NCBI GenBank assembly: GCA_019420305.1
Contig: JAHZHL010000040.1
Span: 1 to 43,150, forward strand
Length of the DNA stretch: 43,150 bases
Reading direction: 5' to 3'
Origin: Bacillota bacterium
Lineage (GTDB): Bacteria > Bacillota > Clostridia > Peptostreptococcales > Anaerovoracaceae
Shown: positions 1-6,984 of the stretch, one piece after another
Position numbering within the stretch: the first letter of the stretch is position 1
Layout of the letters: each line of letters opens with the position of its first letter
Program-made: the position numbers and the translations under genes
The notes under the pieces: generated by a model
Seen by the model: only the letters and a program-made list of their open reading frames with translations
What the model was told of the DNA's origin: nothing
Databases searched by the model: none

Positions 1-309
1 GACAGGTTCGTTTTCGGAAAAGAAATGTTTGACATTTTGAATCAGGCTTTTTACGCCATAAGAAGCCTGGGAATTCATAAAGAGACTGAGCGCGCTGCTT
101 GTCAGGAATACCGCAATGAGAAACACGGCGATCTTCGCAAGACGATGGTGCTTTTCCGGTTTCTTATTTTTCGATTCCAGGTCTTCTAAAAAAGATAGAT
201 CCGGCTCCGGGATCGCAAACTGCTCCACCGTTTCTTTGTCTAAATCCACATGTTCCCATGCCTCCTGCATCGCCGTTTTCAACTGGCTATGTATGTTTTT
301 GTTCTCCAT
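1..309 (-). CDS. Putative membrane anti-sigma partner of the ECF sigma factor (3' end outside window)
   Basis: Only the first 103 codons are inside the window; the frame stays open to base 1. The start is the ATG at 309, which overlaps the end of the sigma-factor gene by 23 bases, so the two are translationally linked. The N-terminal ~55 residues are hydrophilic and acidic (MENKNIHSQLKTAMQEAWEH and onward). One membrane span follows at about residues 57-77 (IAVFLIAVFLTSSALSLFM), and the chain continues outside. A short cytoplasmic N-terminus, one span and a position directly after an ECF sigma gene is the usual architecture of Firmicutes anti-sigma factors (DUF4179/DUF4367-like). That role is inferred from context; no anti-sigma motif is diagnostic in the part seen. 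Confidence 0.6.
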   Translation of the reverse strand, partial: MENKNIHSQLKTAMQEAWEHVDLDKETVEQFAIPEPDLSFLEDLESKNKKPEKHHRLAKIAVFLIAVFLTSSALSLFMNSQASYGVKSLIQNVKHFFSENEPV

Positions 310-850
310 CTTCCCCCCCTCTTTCCGCCTTTTTACAGCATCGTTCTCTCAGTAACTGAATTCCACGCCGATACCGGGTCTTAACCGTATCATAACTCAT
401 CTGAAATTCCGCCGCGATTTCCGGAATCGTTTTTTCATAAATCAGATGTAAGATTAGCACCGTCCGATACTTTTCATCTAACCTCATTAACGCAGCCAGT
501 ACGGACTGTACTTCTTCCCGTTCCTGTAAATGCGCTAAAATATCGGCTTCTTCATCCTGAATATCGGCGATCCACTCTGTGGTGTCCGTTTCCCAAATAT
601 AGATTGCCCGCTCTCTTTTCAGCTTTCGGAAATAATCCCGGATTTTATTGGTGGTAATCACTTTGACCCATCGTTTGAATGCTTCCGGATGTTTTAATGT
701 ATTCCTTTTCCGGATGACCACTTCCATGACTGTCTGCGCGATTTCCTCCGCAATCTCAACCTCTTTTACTTTTGCCAATGCGTATTGATAGATTTGTCCA
801 TAAAGTAAGATCGCTTTTTCTTCTAACCAGTCTTTCTTTTGATTCACCAT
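287..850 (-). CDS. ECF-type RNA polymerase sigma factor (sigma-70 family)
   Basis: 187 residues, the usual size for an ECF sigma factor. Region 2 lies at about residues 14-80 and includes the -10 recognition segment around FKRWVKVITTNKIRDYFRK. Region 4 is a helix-turn-helix at about 115-170 (LDEKYRTVLILHLIYEKT, then IPEIAAEFQMSYDTVKTRYR). No region 1 or 3 is present. It directs RNA polymerase to a stress regulon, probably cell-envelope related as for most ECF factors with a membrane partner. The ATG at 850 has AGG eight bases upstream. The next gene overlaps its 3' end and encodes a one-span protein that probably holds it inactive. An ECF-like promoter motif at 898-925 suggests autoregulation. 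Confidence 0.9.
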   Translation of the reverse strand: MVNQKKDWLEEKAILLYGQIYQYALAKVKEVEIAEEIAQTVMEVVIRKRNTLKHPEAFKRWVKVITTNKIRDYFRKLKRERAIYIWETDTTEWIADIQDEEADILAHLQEREEVQSVLAALMRLDEKYRTVLILHLIYEKTIPEIAAEFQMSYDTVKTRYRRGIQLLRERCCKKAERGGEDGEQKHT

Positions 851-897
851 GGGGATTCCTGTTCTTTTGCATATTCTATATAGTCTTCTATAATATT

Positions 898-925
898 AAG
901 ACGAGGAAAGGTGCGTGATCGGTTC
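898..925 (-). promoter_or_regulatory. Candidate ECF-sigma autoregulatory promoter
   Basis: On the minus strand the sequence reads TGAACC, 17 bases, then CGTCTT, about 45 bases before the sigma-factor ATG. GAAC at -35 and CGTC at -10 are hallmarks of ECF promoters, so the gene probably transcribes itself. Matching to this particular factor is inference. Confidence 0.5.
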
Positions 926-981
926 AAAAAAATAAAAACTTTTCTAAGTTTTTCAGTCTTGATTTTTTGTGGCGTCCCATG

Positions 982-1015
982 AAAAAAGGCCCACATACTC
1001 GAAAGTATGGAGCCT
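982..1015 (-). terminator. Rho-independent terminator after the acetyltransferase gene
   Basis: On the minus strand GGCTCCATACT pairs with AGTATGTGGGCC around a short TTCG-containing loop and is followed by TTTTTT. It lies about 57 bases after the stop codon at 1072. Confidence 0.85.
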
Positions 1016-1071
1016 TAACTGATTATTCATCATAATTGGCAAATAATTTTTAATTTGTTCATAAGACAGTT

Positions 1072-1656
1072 TTATACCGGATTTCCGTTTTCGTCAATCC
1101 GCTTTAGTACCTTCGCCGGCACGCCGCCTACAATGGTGTTCGGAGGCACGTCTTTTGTTACGACCGCGCCGGCCGCGACGATGGAATTCTCACCAATGGT
1201 GACCCCCGGGACAACCGTCGCGTTAGCGCCAATCCAGACCCGGTCTTCGATATGAATCGGAGCCGGATGCATGGTTGCCCTGTTATACGGCGCGAAATCA
1301 TGGTTCAAAGTCGCCAGTACAACATTATGCCCAATCAGAACATGATCACCGATGCGGATACCTCCCTGATCCTGAAAACGGCAGCCTGTATTAATAAATA
1401 CATTTTTTCCTACGGTAATATTTTTTCCGCAGTCCGTATAAAACGGCGGGAACATACCGAAAGACGCGTCCACCGGTTTACCGATCAGTTCGGAAAACAA
1501 CTGCCGTATTTCCTCCGCGGTATGGTAGCTGCCATTCAGCTCCGCGGTAATTTTCATAGCTTCATGACTCATCTCTGTCATAAACGCGTGCATTTCCGAG
1601 CCTCCCCGCACGCTTTCTCCCCGATTTAAACGCGCGAGATATTCCTGTAAATTCAT
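1072..1656 (-). CDS. Maltose/galactoside O-acetyltransferase family protein (left-handed beta-helix)
   Basis: 194 residues. It transfers an acetyl group from acetyl-CoA to a sugar hydroxyl, as LacA and Maa do. The N-terminal Maa/NodL-type helical segment spans about residues 1-60 and is followed by hexapeptide repeats such as IRIGDHVLIGHNVVLATL, VWIGANATVVPGVTIG and NSIVAAGAVVTKD. The catalytic histidine is in LNHD and the family tail is VGGVPAKVLK. An ATG at 1662 sits directly against the GGGGAGG ribosome site; the ATG at 1656 has a six-base gap and is chosen. The gene is transcribed away from the LysR regulator and shares its 187-base control region, which contains a good inverted repeat, so LysR control is likely. 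The true acceptor sugar is unknown. Confidence 0.88.
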   Translation of the reverse strand: MNLQEYLARLNRGESVRGGSEMHAFMTEMSHEAMKITAELNGSYHTAEEIRQLFSELIGKPVDASFGMFPPFYTDCGKNITVGKNVFINTGCRFQDQGGIRIGDHVLIGHNVVLATLNHDFAPYNRATMHPAPIHIEDRVWIGANATVVPGVTIGENSIVAAGAVVTKDVPPNTIVGGVPAKVLKRIDENGNPV

Positions 1657-1739
1657 TTTCATCCTCCCCTGAATCAGTTTTCTCTTCTCATCTTAATATG
1701 GGTTCAGATAAATAGCAAATACCTATAAAAAATATCAAT

Positions 1740-1758
1740 CTATGCTTTACAAGCATAG
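1740..1758. promoter_or_regulatory. Candidate LysR operator (perfect inverted repeat)
   Basis: CTATGCTT-TAC-AAGCATAG, 8-bp arms and 3-bp spacer, lies between the divergent acetyltransferase and LysR genes. It contains the T-N11-A core (T1743, A1755) typical of LysR-type regulators. It most likely serves autoregulation and control of one or both flanking genes. Confidence 0.6.
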
Positions 1759-1842
1759 TTTTTCCGTGCTATAGTGATCCACAGGTAGCTGTTTGCCGAT
1801 ACAGGCAAAATTCATTCTGAACATACAGGGAGGACAACCGTT

Positions 1843-2754
1843 ATGGAAATCCGAGTTCTGCGCTATTTTCTCGCTGTCGCCAGAGAAGAAACCATCTCCG
1901 GCGCGGCGGAAGCTCTGCACGTTACACAGCCGACTCTTTCCCGCCAGCTGATGGATCTGGAGAAAGAGCTCGGCAAAAAGCTCCTGATCCGCGGGAACCG
2001 AAAAATCACACTGACGGAAGAAGGGGCCTTTTTCCGAAAACGAGCCCAGGAGATCATTGAGCTCGTCGATAAAACCGCAAATGACTTTCATGCTGACGAT
2101 GACTTTATCAGCGGCTCCGTCCATATCGGCGGCGGTGAAACAGACGCCATGCGTCTCATTGCCGGCGCGGTAAAAAAAATGGAGGGGAAATACCCTCATA
2201 TTCAGTACCATATTTTCAGTGGAAACGGAGATGAGGTTAAAGAAAAACTGGACATGGGGCTTTTGGATTTCGGCGTGCTCATTGAGCCCGCGGATATCCA
2301 AAAGTATGATTATCTGAAGCTTCCCCGCCAGGATACCTGGGGACTTTTAATGCGAAAGGACAGCCCTCTTGCTGAGCGCCGTCTCATACATCCAGAGGAT
2401 CTCGCCAGTCTGCCTCTCCTGTGCTCCCGCCAGACGCTTGTAGAGAATACCATGGCCGGCTGGCTGGGTTTCGACTATGAAAAGCTGAATATCCGCGCGA
2501 CTTACAATTTAATTTACAACGCGGCGCTCATGGTAGAGGAGGGCGTAGGATACGCTTTGGCTCTGGACAAACTTGTCAACACCACCGGAGACAGTCCGCT
2601 CTGCTTCCGCCCCCTTTCCCCGCCTCTGAAAGCGAATCTGAATCTCGTCTGGAAAAAATATCAGGTATTTTCAAAGGCAGCGGAAAAGTTTCTGCAGCAG
2701 GTTCAGGAAGAAATCCGGCTCTGCCTGCGCAATCCGGATAAGAATATACTTTGA
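1843..2754 (+). CDS. LysR-type transcriptional regulator
   Basis: 303 residues, the standard LTTR length. The winged helix-turn-helix is at residues 1-60 (MEIRVLRYFLAVAREETISG, then LHVTQPTLSRQLMDLEKELG). The periplasmic-binding-protein-like effector domain covers about 90-290 (SGSVHIGGGETDAMRLIAGA at its start). GGGAGG lies 10 bases before the ATG. It is divergent from the acetyltransferase. The downstream FAD oxidase has its ribosome site at the stop codon of this gene, so the two form an operon and the regulator probably responds to a substrate of that enzyme. The effector cannot be read from the sequence. Confidence 0.93.
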   Translation: MEIRVLRYFLAVAREETISGAAEALHVTQPTLSRQLMDLEKELGKKLLIRGNRKITLTEEGAFFRKRAQEIIELVDKTANDFHADDDFISGSVHIGGGETDAMRLIAGAVKKMEGKYPHIQYHIFSGNGDEVKEKLDMGLLDFGVLIEPADIQKYDYLKLPRQDTWGLLMRKDSPLAERRLIHPEDLASLPLLCSRQTLVENTMAGWLGFDYEKLNIRATYNLIYNAALMVEEGVGYALALDKLVNTTGDSPLCFRPLSPPLKANLNLVWKKYQVFSKAAEKFLQQVQEEIRLCLRNPDKNIL

Positions 2755-2771
2755 ATCAGGAGGTGTCTTTT

Positions 2772-4283
2772 TTGAAATCAACCAGTGAAACATCAATTCT
2801 GGAAAGCTATTTACAGGATGAATCCCGTAAAACCGGCACATCCACCCGCATCTTTTTTCCGGAAAACGAATCGGATGTCTGCGCTGTCTTTCGGAAAAAT
2901 CCCCACACCCCTGTGACACTCCAAGGCGCAAGAACCGGCCTGACCGCCGGCTGTGTCCCGGAAGGCGGCCTTACCGTCAACCTGGAACGCATGAATCAAA
3001 TTCTGGATTTTCAGCCCTCTGAAAACGGTGGCAGCATTACGGTTCAGCCCGGAATTCTTTTGCAGACCCTGCGCCAGTATCTCCAGCGGCATCCGCATCC
3101 CCTCCCCCTCTTTTTTCCGCCGGATCCCACGGAATCCACCGCTTCTCTGGGGGGAATGATTTCCTGCAATTCTTCGGGAGCGCGCAGCTTTCGCTATGGG
3201 GCGGTACGCGATTATGTGCTCGCCCTGGATCTCATTCTTCCGGACGGAGACAAGCTTCATCTGGAACGCGGAAAAAACCATGCGTCCGGTCTGCAATTTC
3301 AATTTAAAACCCGCGGCGGACGCCTGATCAGCGGAGTCCTTCCCGCTCTTTCTATGCCAAAGGTAAAAAAACACACCGCCGGCTATTTTATCAAGCCGAA
3401 CATGGATCTGATCGATCTCTTTATCGGCGCGGAAGGAACCCTTGGGGTTATCACGTCGGCGCGCCTCCGACTGCTGCCGCGGAAAAAACTTCGCTGGGGA
3501 GCGGTTCTGTTTCTTCCGAAAGAGGATTGCGCCCTTTCCCTTGTTAAAACGCTGCGAAACAAAACGGATGACTCCGCTTTTCCTCTGGAGGCTTTAGAAT
3601 TCTTTGGAAGTGATACTCTGAATCTCCTCCGCCACGATCAGCGCCGCGGTCTTGTCCTGCGGGAATCCGAATTAATCCGCGAGGATGCGGACTGCGCGGT
3701 CTATGTGGAATTTACAGCAGACGACCGCGCATTGCTCATGGATGCCTTTTCCACGGTCTGCCGGGAGCTCTCCGCGGCAGGCGGCGATCCGGCACGCGCC
3801 TGGGCCGCGATTAATGCCTCCCATATCGAAAAACTGAGGGAGTTTCGCCACGCCGCGCCGGAATGTGTCAACAGGAAGATCCGCGAAATCAAAAAATCGG
3901 TTCCCCAGATTACGAAACTTGGAACCGATATGTCTGTCCCGGACTCACGTCTGGAAGACGTATTCTCCCTGTACCGGGAAGGGATTCAGGTGGGCGGATT
4001 TGAGTCCGCTGTCTTCGGACACATTGGCAATAACCATGTACATGTCAATCTGATTCCCCATGATATGGCTCAATATAGCCGCGGCAAAACGCTGTTTGAG
4101 ACCTGGGCCAAAGCGATCGTCCAAATGGGCGGCACAGTTTCGGCAGAGCACGGCGTCGGCAAGCTGAAAGCCGGCCTTCTGAAAACGCTTTATTCGGAGG
4201 AACAACTTCGCGCTATGAAACAAGTAAAACAATGTTTAGATCCGGAGATGCTCCTGAATCAGGGAAATATTTTCGGGAAATAG
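2772..4283 (+). CDS. FAD-binding oxidoreductase, GlcD / D-lactate dehydrogenase type
   Basis: About 503 residues. It oxidises a 2-hydroxy acid such as D-lactate or glycolate using FAD. The PCMH-type FAD domain is at about residues 25-240, with the pyrophosphate-binding segments GARTGLTAG and DPTESTASLGGMISCNSSGA and the motif GAEGTLGVIT. The FAD-oxidase C-terminal domain has GHIGNNHVHVNLIP, SAEHGVGKLK and the ending LDPEMLLNQGNIF. A TTG at 2751 is in frame, but AGGAGG at 2758-2763 points to the TTG at 2772 with eight bases of spacing. No EtfA/EtfB, GlcE/GlcF or lactate permease gene is adjacent, so the electron acceptor is unknown. It is probably controlled by the LysR gene immediately upstream. 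Confidence 0.88.
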   Translation: MKSTSETSILESYLQDESRKTGTSTRIFFPENESDVCAVFRKNPHTPVTLQGARTGLTAGCVPEGGLTVNLERMNQILDFQPSENGGSITVQPGILLQTLRQYLQRHPHPLPLFFPPDPTESTASLGGMISCNSSGARSFRYGAVRDYVLALDLILPDGDKLHLERGKNHASGLQFQFKTRGGRLISGVLPALSMPKVKKHTAGYFIKPNMDLIDLFIGAEGTLGVITSARLRLLPRKKLRWGAVLFLPKEDCALSLVKTLRNKTDDSAFPLEALEFFGSDTLNLLRHDQRRGLVLRESELIREDADCAVYVEFTADDRALLMDAFSTVCRELSAAGGDPARAWAAINASHIEKLREFRHAAPECVNRKIREIKKSVPQITKLGTDMSVPDSRLEDVFSLYREGIQVGGFESAVFGHIGNNHVHVNLIPHDMAQYSRGKTLFETWAKAIVQMGGTVSAEHGVGKLKAGLLKTLYSEEQLRAMKQVKQCLDPEMLLNQGNIFGK

Positions 4284-4290
4284 GGAAATA

Positions 4291-5253
4291 CTACTTCTTT
4301 GTCACTACGCTTTTTCTCGCCGACCATCCGGAATAAACGTTCTTTGTCTTTCCGTTCACCTTTACGGTGTTGTATACACGAACCCGCACATAATAACGTT
4401 TTTTTCCTTTAAGTCCGCGGATCGTTTTTGCGGTGGATCCTTTTTTCCGGACTGTAACTTTTTTCGCGTTTTTAAACTTGCGATTTCCCGCGTACTGAAT
4501 TTCATAGCCCTTTGTATTGGCTTTTCTCTTTTTCCACTTTACGCGAAACCCCTTCTTTCTGGCAGTCAGACCGCGGACTGTGGTCTTTGCCGGTTTCTTC
4601 CCGTAAACGGCAAGGCCGGTATGATCGGACAGTTTGTATTTTTTAAATCCGGAGATTTTCGATGCCGTTTTTATATGTTCTTTATAAATTTTATTGTAAG
4701 CGCCGCGGCTGTCCGAAGACGTATTGTTCCGATAATCATAAACATAGTAGTACCCGGCCATGCGATCGATATAGTAGGTAAGGCTCATCTTATTTCCGGA
4801 AACCCGGTAAACGCTCCATTCATCCGTTCCGGAACCGCCTGCTCCGTGCCAGTGCCCGTGAACAATCAGTTCTTTTTTACCTTTGTGTATTCGATCCAGC
4901 GCCTCATACCCCAGAGATTTCAAGCCATTCTTATAAGTCAGCACAACGGTAAGCCTCATACCTCTTGAATTGAGAAACAGCTCCGGCGTTCCGTTCTTAT
5001 CCAGATCATAAAGATAATAGCGATCGAATCGGTAGCCTTCACCAAAGTACTGTTTCAGATAGCTGGTATCCTGATAGCGTTCTACCTTCCTCCAATCCGC
5101 GAGAATGCCCTTATATGCACTTCTCCAGTTTTGCTTGGAAGCTGCCTGCGCCTGTCTTGCGTTCAGCGGACTCAATAGTCCTATCGTAAGGGTCGCGCAC
5201 AAAATGAAGGCAGCTGTCCTCACACTGTATTTTCTCTTTTTATTGTATTCCAT
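4291..5253 (-). CDS. Secreted protein of unknown function with C-terminal fibronectin type III domain
   Basis: 320 residues. A signal peptide is clear: a basic start (MEYNKKRKYSVR), hydrophobic core (TAAFILCATLTIGLLSPLNA), and a cleavage site near AQA-A around residue 37. Residues ~40-210 form an unrecognised domain rich in Tyr and Asp (YLYDLDKNGTPELFLN resembles the small repeat-like segments seen in many clostridial exoproteins). Residues ~225-315 are a very lysine-rich FN3-like domain (FRVKWKKRKANTKGYEIQYA; RYYVRVRVYN). It probably acts in the cell wall or outside. The ATG has GGAAGG upstream and a TGTTATAAT extended -10 at about 5298-5303. It converges on the FAD oxidase with only seven bases between them. 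Confidence 0.7.
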   Translation of the reverse strand: MEYNKKRKYSVRTAAFILCATLTIGLLSPLNARQAQAASKQNWRSAYKGILADWRKVERYQDTSYLKQYFGEGYRFDRYYLYDLDKNGTPELFLNSRGMRLTVVLTYKNGLKSLGYEALDRIHKGKKELIVHGHWHGAGGSGTDEWSVYRVSGNKMSLTYYIDRMAGYYYVYDYRNNTSSDSRGAYNKIYKEHIKTASKISGFKKYKLSDHTGLAVYGKKPAKTTVRGLTARKKGFRVKWKKRKANTKGYEIQYAGNRKFKNAKKVTVRKKGSTAKTIRGLKGKKRYYVRVRVYNTVKVNGKTKNVYSGWSARKSVVTKK

Positions 5254-5297
5254 TGCTTCCTTCCTCTCTTTCTATGATAATTTTTCCTTCCCCGTCC

Positions 5298-5306
5298 ATT
5301 ATAACA
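5298..5306 (-). promoter_or_regulatory. Extended -10 promoter of the FN3 protein gene
   Basis: TGTTATAAT on the minus strand, about 45 bases before the start codon. No good -35 is visible, which fits an extended -10 promoter. Confidence 0.5.
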
Positions 5307-5328
5307 GAACATATGTCAGATTGCCTAT

Positions 5329-5372
5329 AAAAAGAAACGCCGTGTCAGCGTTATAATCTGATACGGCGTTTC
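5329..5372 (-). terminator. Rho-independent terminator of the amidohydrolase gene
   Basis: GAAACGCCGT and ACGGCGTTTC form a 10-bp stem, extended past one mismatch by three pairs (positions 5334-5372). It is followed on the minus strand by TTTTT and starts two bases after the stop codon. It separates the sigma-54 module from the FN3 gene. Confidence 0.9.
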
Positions 5373-5374
5373 TT

Positions 5375-6778
5375 TTATTTCCGGAACTTTTCCATGATAT
5401 CTTTATTAGTCTCCAGATCCGGCCGCGCATCTTGCGGAAGCAGGGTTTTATACGTTTTTCCGCCAAGACGCTCTTCCAGTTCTTCCTGTGCTTCTCTCAG
5501 AATTTCCGGTTTTGTCAGCAGATCATATCCTGTCAGTGCCAGCACTTTCCCCACGGTTTCAAGGACTCGCTTTCCAACCTCACTTCCGGCGAATTTACAG
5601 ATAGTCCAGCTATGCCACCCGGAATCTTCTGACGGGGAAAGTCCGACATTCAGAAAAGCTACCGGGGCATGCCAGCTATACTCCGAGGAATCTGTCACCG
5701 GTTGACTGCCTTCCACTGTTTTCAAAATCTCTCCCGTATATCCGGTTTCCTCTACTCCCATAGTTCGCTGAATTGCTCTGGCTGATTTCTGATCTTCTTC
5801 AGAATATGCCGGCACGCCGACTTCTCGGAGATTTTGTTCCAAAAGCCTTCCCATACACATATTCGGAATCAGATCATGTGTTGCAGTGATCACTTCCTTT
5901 TTTACGGTTGTCCCTGTAGCGCGGGCACAGCCTTCCGCGCAATCATTCAGGCGATTCAGCACATCCGACGCCAACTCCGCGTTCTTCATCCTGCCTACGC
6001 ACCAGATAATGGTATTTGCCGGTACCACATTAGGAAAGCTGTTTCCAACATCCGGAAACGCGTAATTCAATGTTGTTGGAGAGGACTCACTGCCTGGTTT
6101 TATATGCTCGCGCAGCATTTCAATCGCATGCCCCATCAACATTGCCCCATCCAGAGAGCTGCGTCCGTTCCATGGAGCGTTTCCATGCGCGCTGACACCT
6201 GAGAAATGATACTTCACATTAAAATACGCATTCGTATCACAAGCTGCCGCGCGATTAAGATGACTCGGATGCCAGTCGAGAAAAGCGTCAACCCCTTCAA
6301 ACAGGCCTTCTCTTGCCATAAACGGTTTTCCGATACACAGTTCTTCCGCCGGCGTTCCAAATACCTTGACCGTACCCGGCAAGTTCTTCTCTTTTATGTA
6401 CTGATACAGAGCCGCAGCAGCCAGAACCCCGCCAACCGCCATCAGATTATGTCCGCATCCGTGTCCCGGAGCCATTTCCACAACCGGATCGTGTACAACA
6501 GCGTCTTTTTTCTGAGACAACCCTGGCAGAGCGTCATATTCGGAGCTGAAAGCAAGTACAGGTCTGCCTTTCCCTGCCGTTGCCACAAAAGCGGTGGGCA
6601 TGCCGGCGACACCTGTTTCCACGTTAAATCCGAAATTCTTCAAAAGTGTCTCAATCGCTTTACTGGATTCATACTCTTGCATGGACAGCTCCGGATGCTC
6701 CCACAGTTGATCCGAAACCGCAAATGCTTTTTCTTTATTCTCTTCAATCCAGTCACATATTTTTTTTCTATCCTCCAT
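5375..6778 (-). CDS. M20 family amidohydrolase, AbgB-like (p-aminobenzoyl-glutamate hydrolase subunit B family)
   Basis: 467 residues, close to AbgB length. It is a cytoplasmic metallo-amidohydrolase that cleaves N-acyl amino acids or dipeptide-like amides. The metal-binding GHGCGHN motif is at about residues 104-110, TPAEE with the catalytic glutamate at about 142, and DWHPSHL further on. The dimerisation domain has the VSAHGNAPWNGRSSLDGA signature, and a last metal-ligand region ends in WHSW. GGGGAAG precedes the ATG. It is the target of a sigma-54 promoter at 6834-6849 and follows the activator gene, so its expression is switched on by an effector sensed by that activator. No AbgA partner is in the window. 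The substrate is inferred only at family level. Confidence 0.88.
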   Translation of the reverse strand: MEDRKKICDWIEENKEKAFAVSDQLWEHPELSMQEYESSKAIETLLKNFGFNVETGVAGMPTAFVATAGKGRPVLAFSSEYDALPGLSQKKDAVVHDPVVEMAPGHGCGHNLMAVGGVLAAAALYQYIKEKNLPGTVKVFGTPAEELCIGKPFMAREGLFEGVDAFLDWHPSHLNRAAACDTNAYFNVKYHFSGVSAHGNAPWNGRSSLDGAMLMGHAIEMLREHIKPGSESSPTTLNYAFPDVGNSFPNVVPANTIIWCVGRMKNAELASDVLNRLNDCAEGCARATGTTVKKEVITATHDLIPNMCMGRLLEQNLREVGVPAYSEEDQKSARAIQRTMGVEETGYTGEILKTVEGSQPVTDSSEYSWHAPVAFLNVGLSPSEDSGWHSWTICKFAGSEVGKRVLETVGKVLALTGYDLLTKPEILREAQEELEERLGGKTYKTLLPQDARPDLETNKDIMEKFRK

Positions 6779-6833
6779 TTGTCTTCCCCTGTTTTAATAA
6801 AATTGTGAAATTGTTTATCCCAAATATAAATAC

Positions 6834-6849
6834 AGCAAATCTCGTGCCA
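6834..6849 (-). promoter_or_regulatory. Sigma-54 (-24/-12) promoter of the amidohydrolase gene
   Basis: The minus strand reads TGGCACGAGATTTGCT, which matches the sigma-54 consensus TGGCAC-N5-TTGCW at every fixed base. It lies about 55 bases before the start codon. The neighbouring activator carries GAFTGA, the sigma-54 contact motif. Confidence 0.88.
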
Positions 6850-6867
6850 TACAAAAAACAGAAAAAC

Positions 6868-6883
6868 GACCCAAAATAGGGTC
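6868..6883. promoter_or_regulatory. Enhancer-like palindrome 1 (GACCC-N6-GGGTC)
   Basis: GACCC-AAAATA-GGGTC, only about 20 bases upstream of the -24 element. It shares arms and spacing with the palindrome at 6948-6967. Proposed as a binding site for the TyrR-like HTH of the activator. Confidence 0.65.
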
Positions 6884-6947
6884 ATTTTTACAAGAAAAAA
6901 GCCTGCTGCATTTACAAAATTATCTGTGATGATACCTTTTTTCATTA

Positions 6948-6967
6948 GCGACCCATTTATGGGTCGC
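6948..6967. promoter_or_regulatory. Enhancer-like palindrome 2 (GCGACCCA-N4-TGGGTCGC)
   Basis: A perfect 8-bp inverted repeat around TTTA, about 100 bases upstream of the -24 element. This is a classic distance for a sigma-54 upstream activating sequence. It is not followed by a T-run, so it is unlikely to be a terminator. Confidence 0.7.
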
Positions 6968-6968
6968 C

Positions 6969-6984
6969 GATTCAAATATGGGTC
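6969..6984. promoter_or_regulatory. Degenerate enhancer-like site 3 (GATTC-N6-GGGTC)
   Basis: One perfect GGGTC half and one degenerate half with the same N6 spacing. It abuts palindrome 2 and overlaps the stop codon of the activator gene. Confidence 0.4.
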
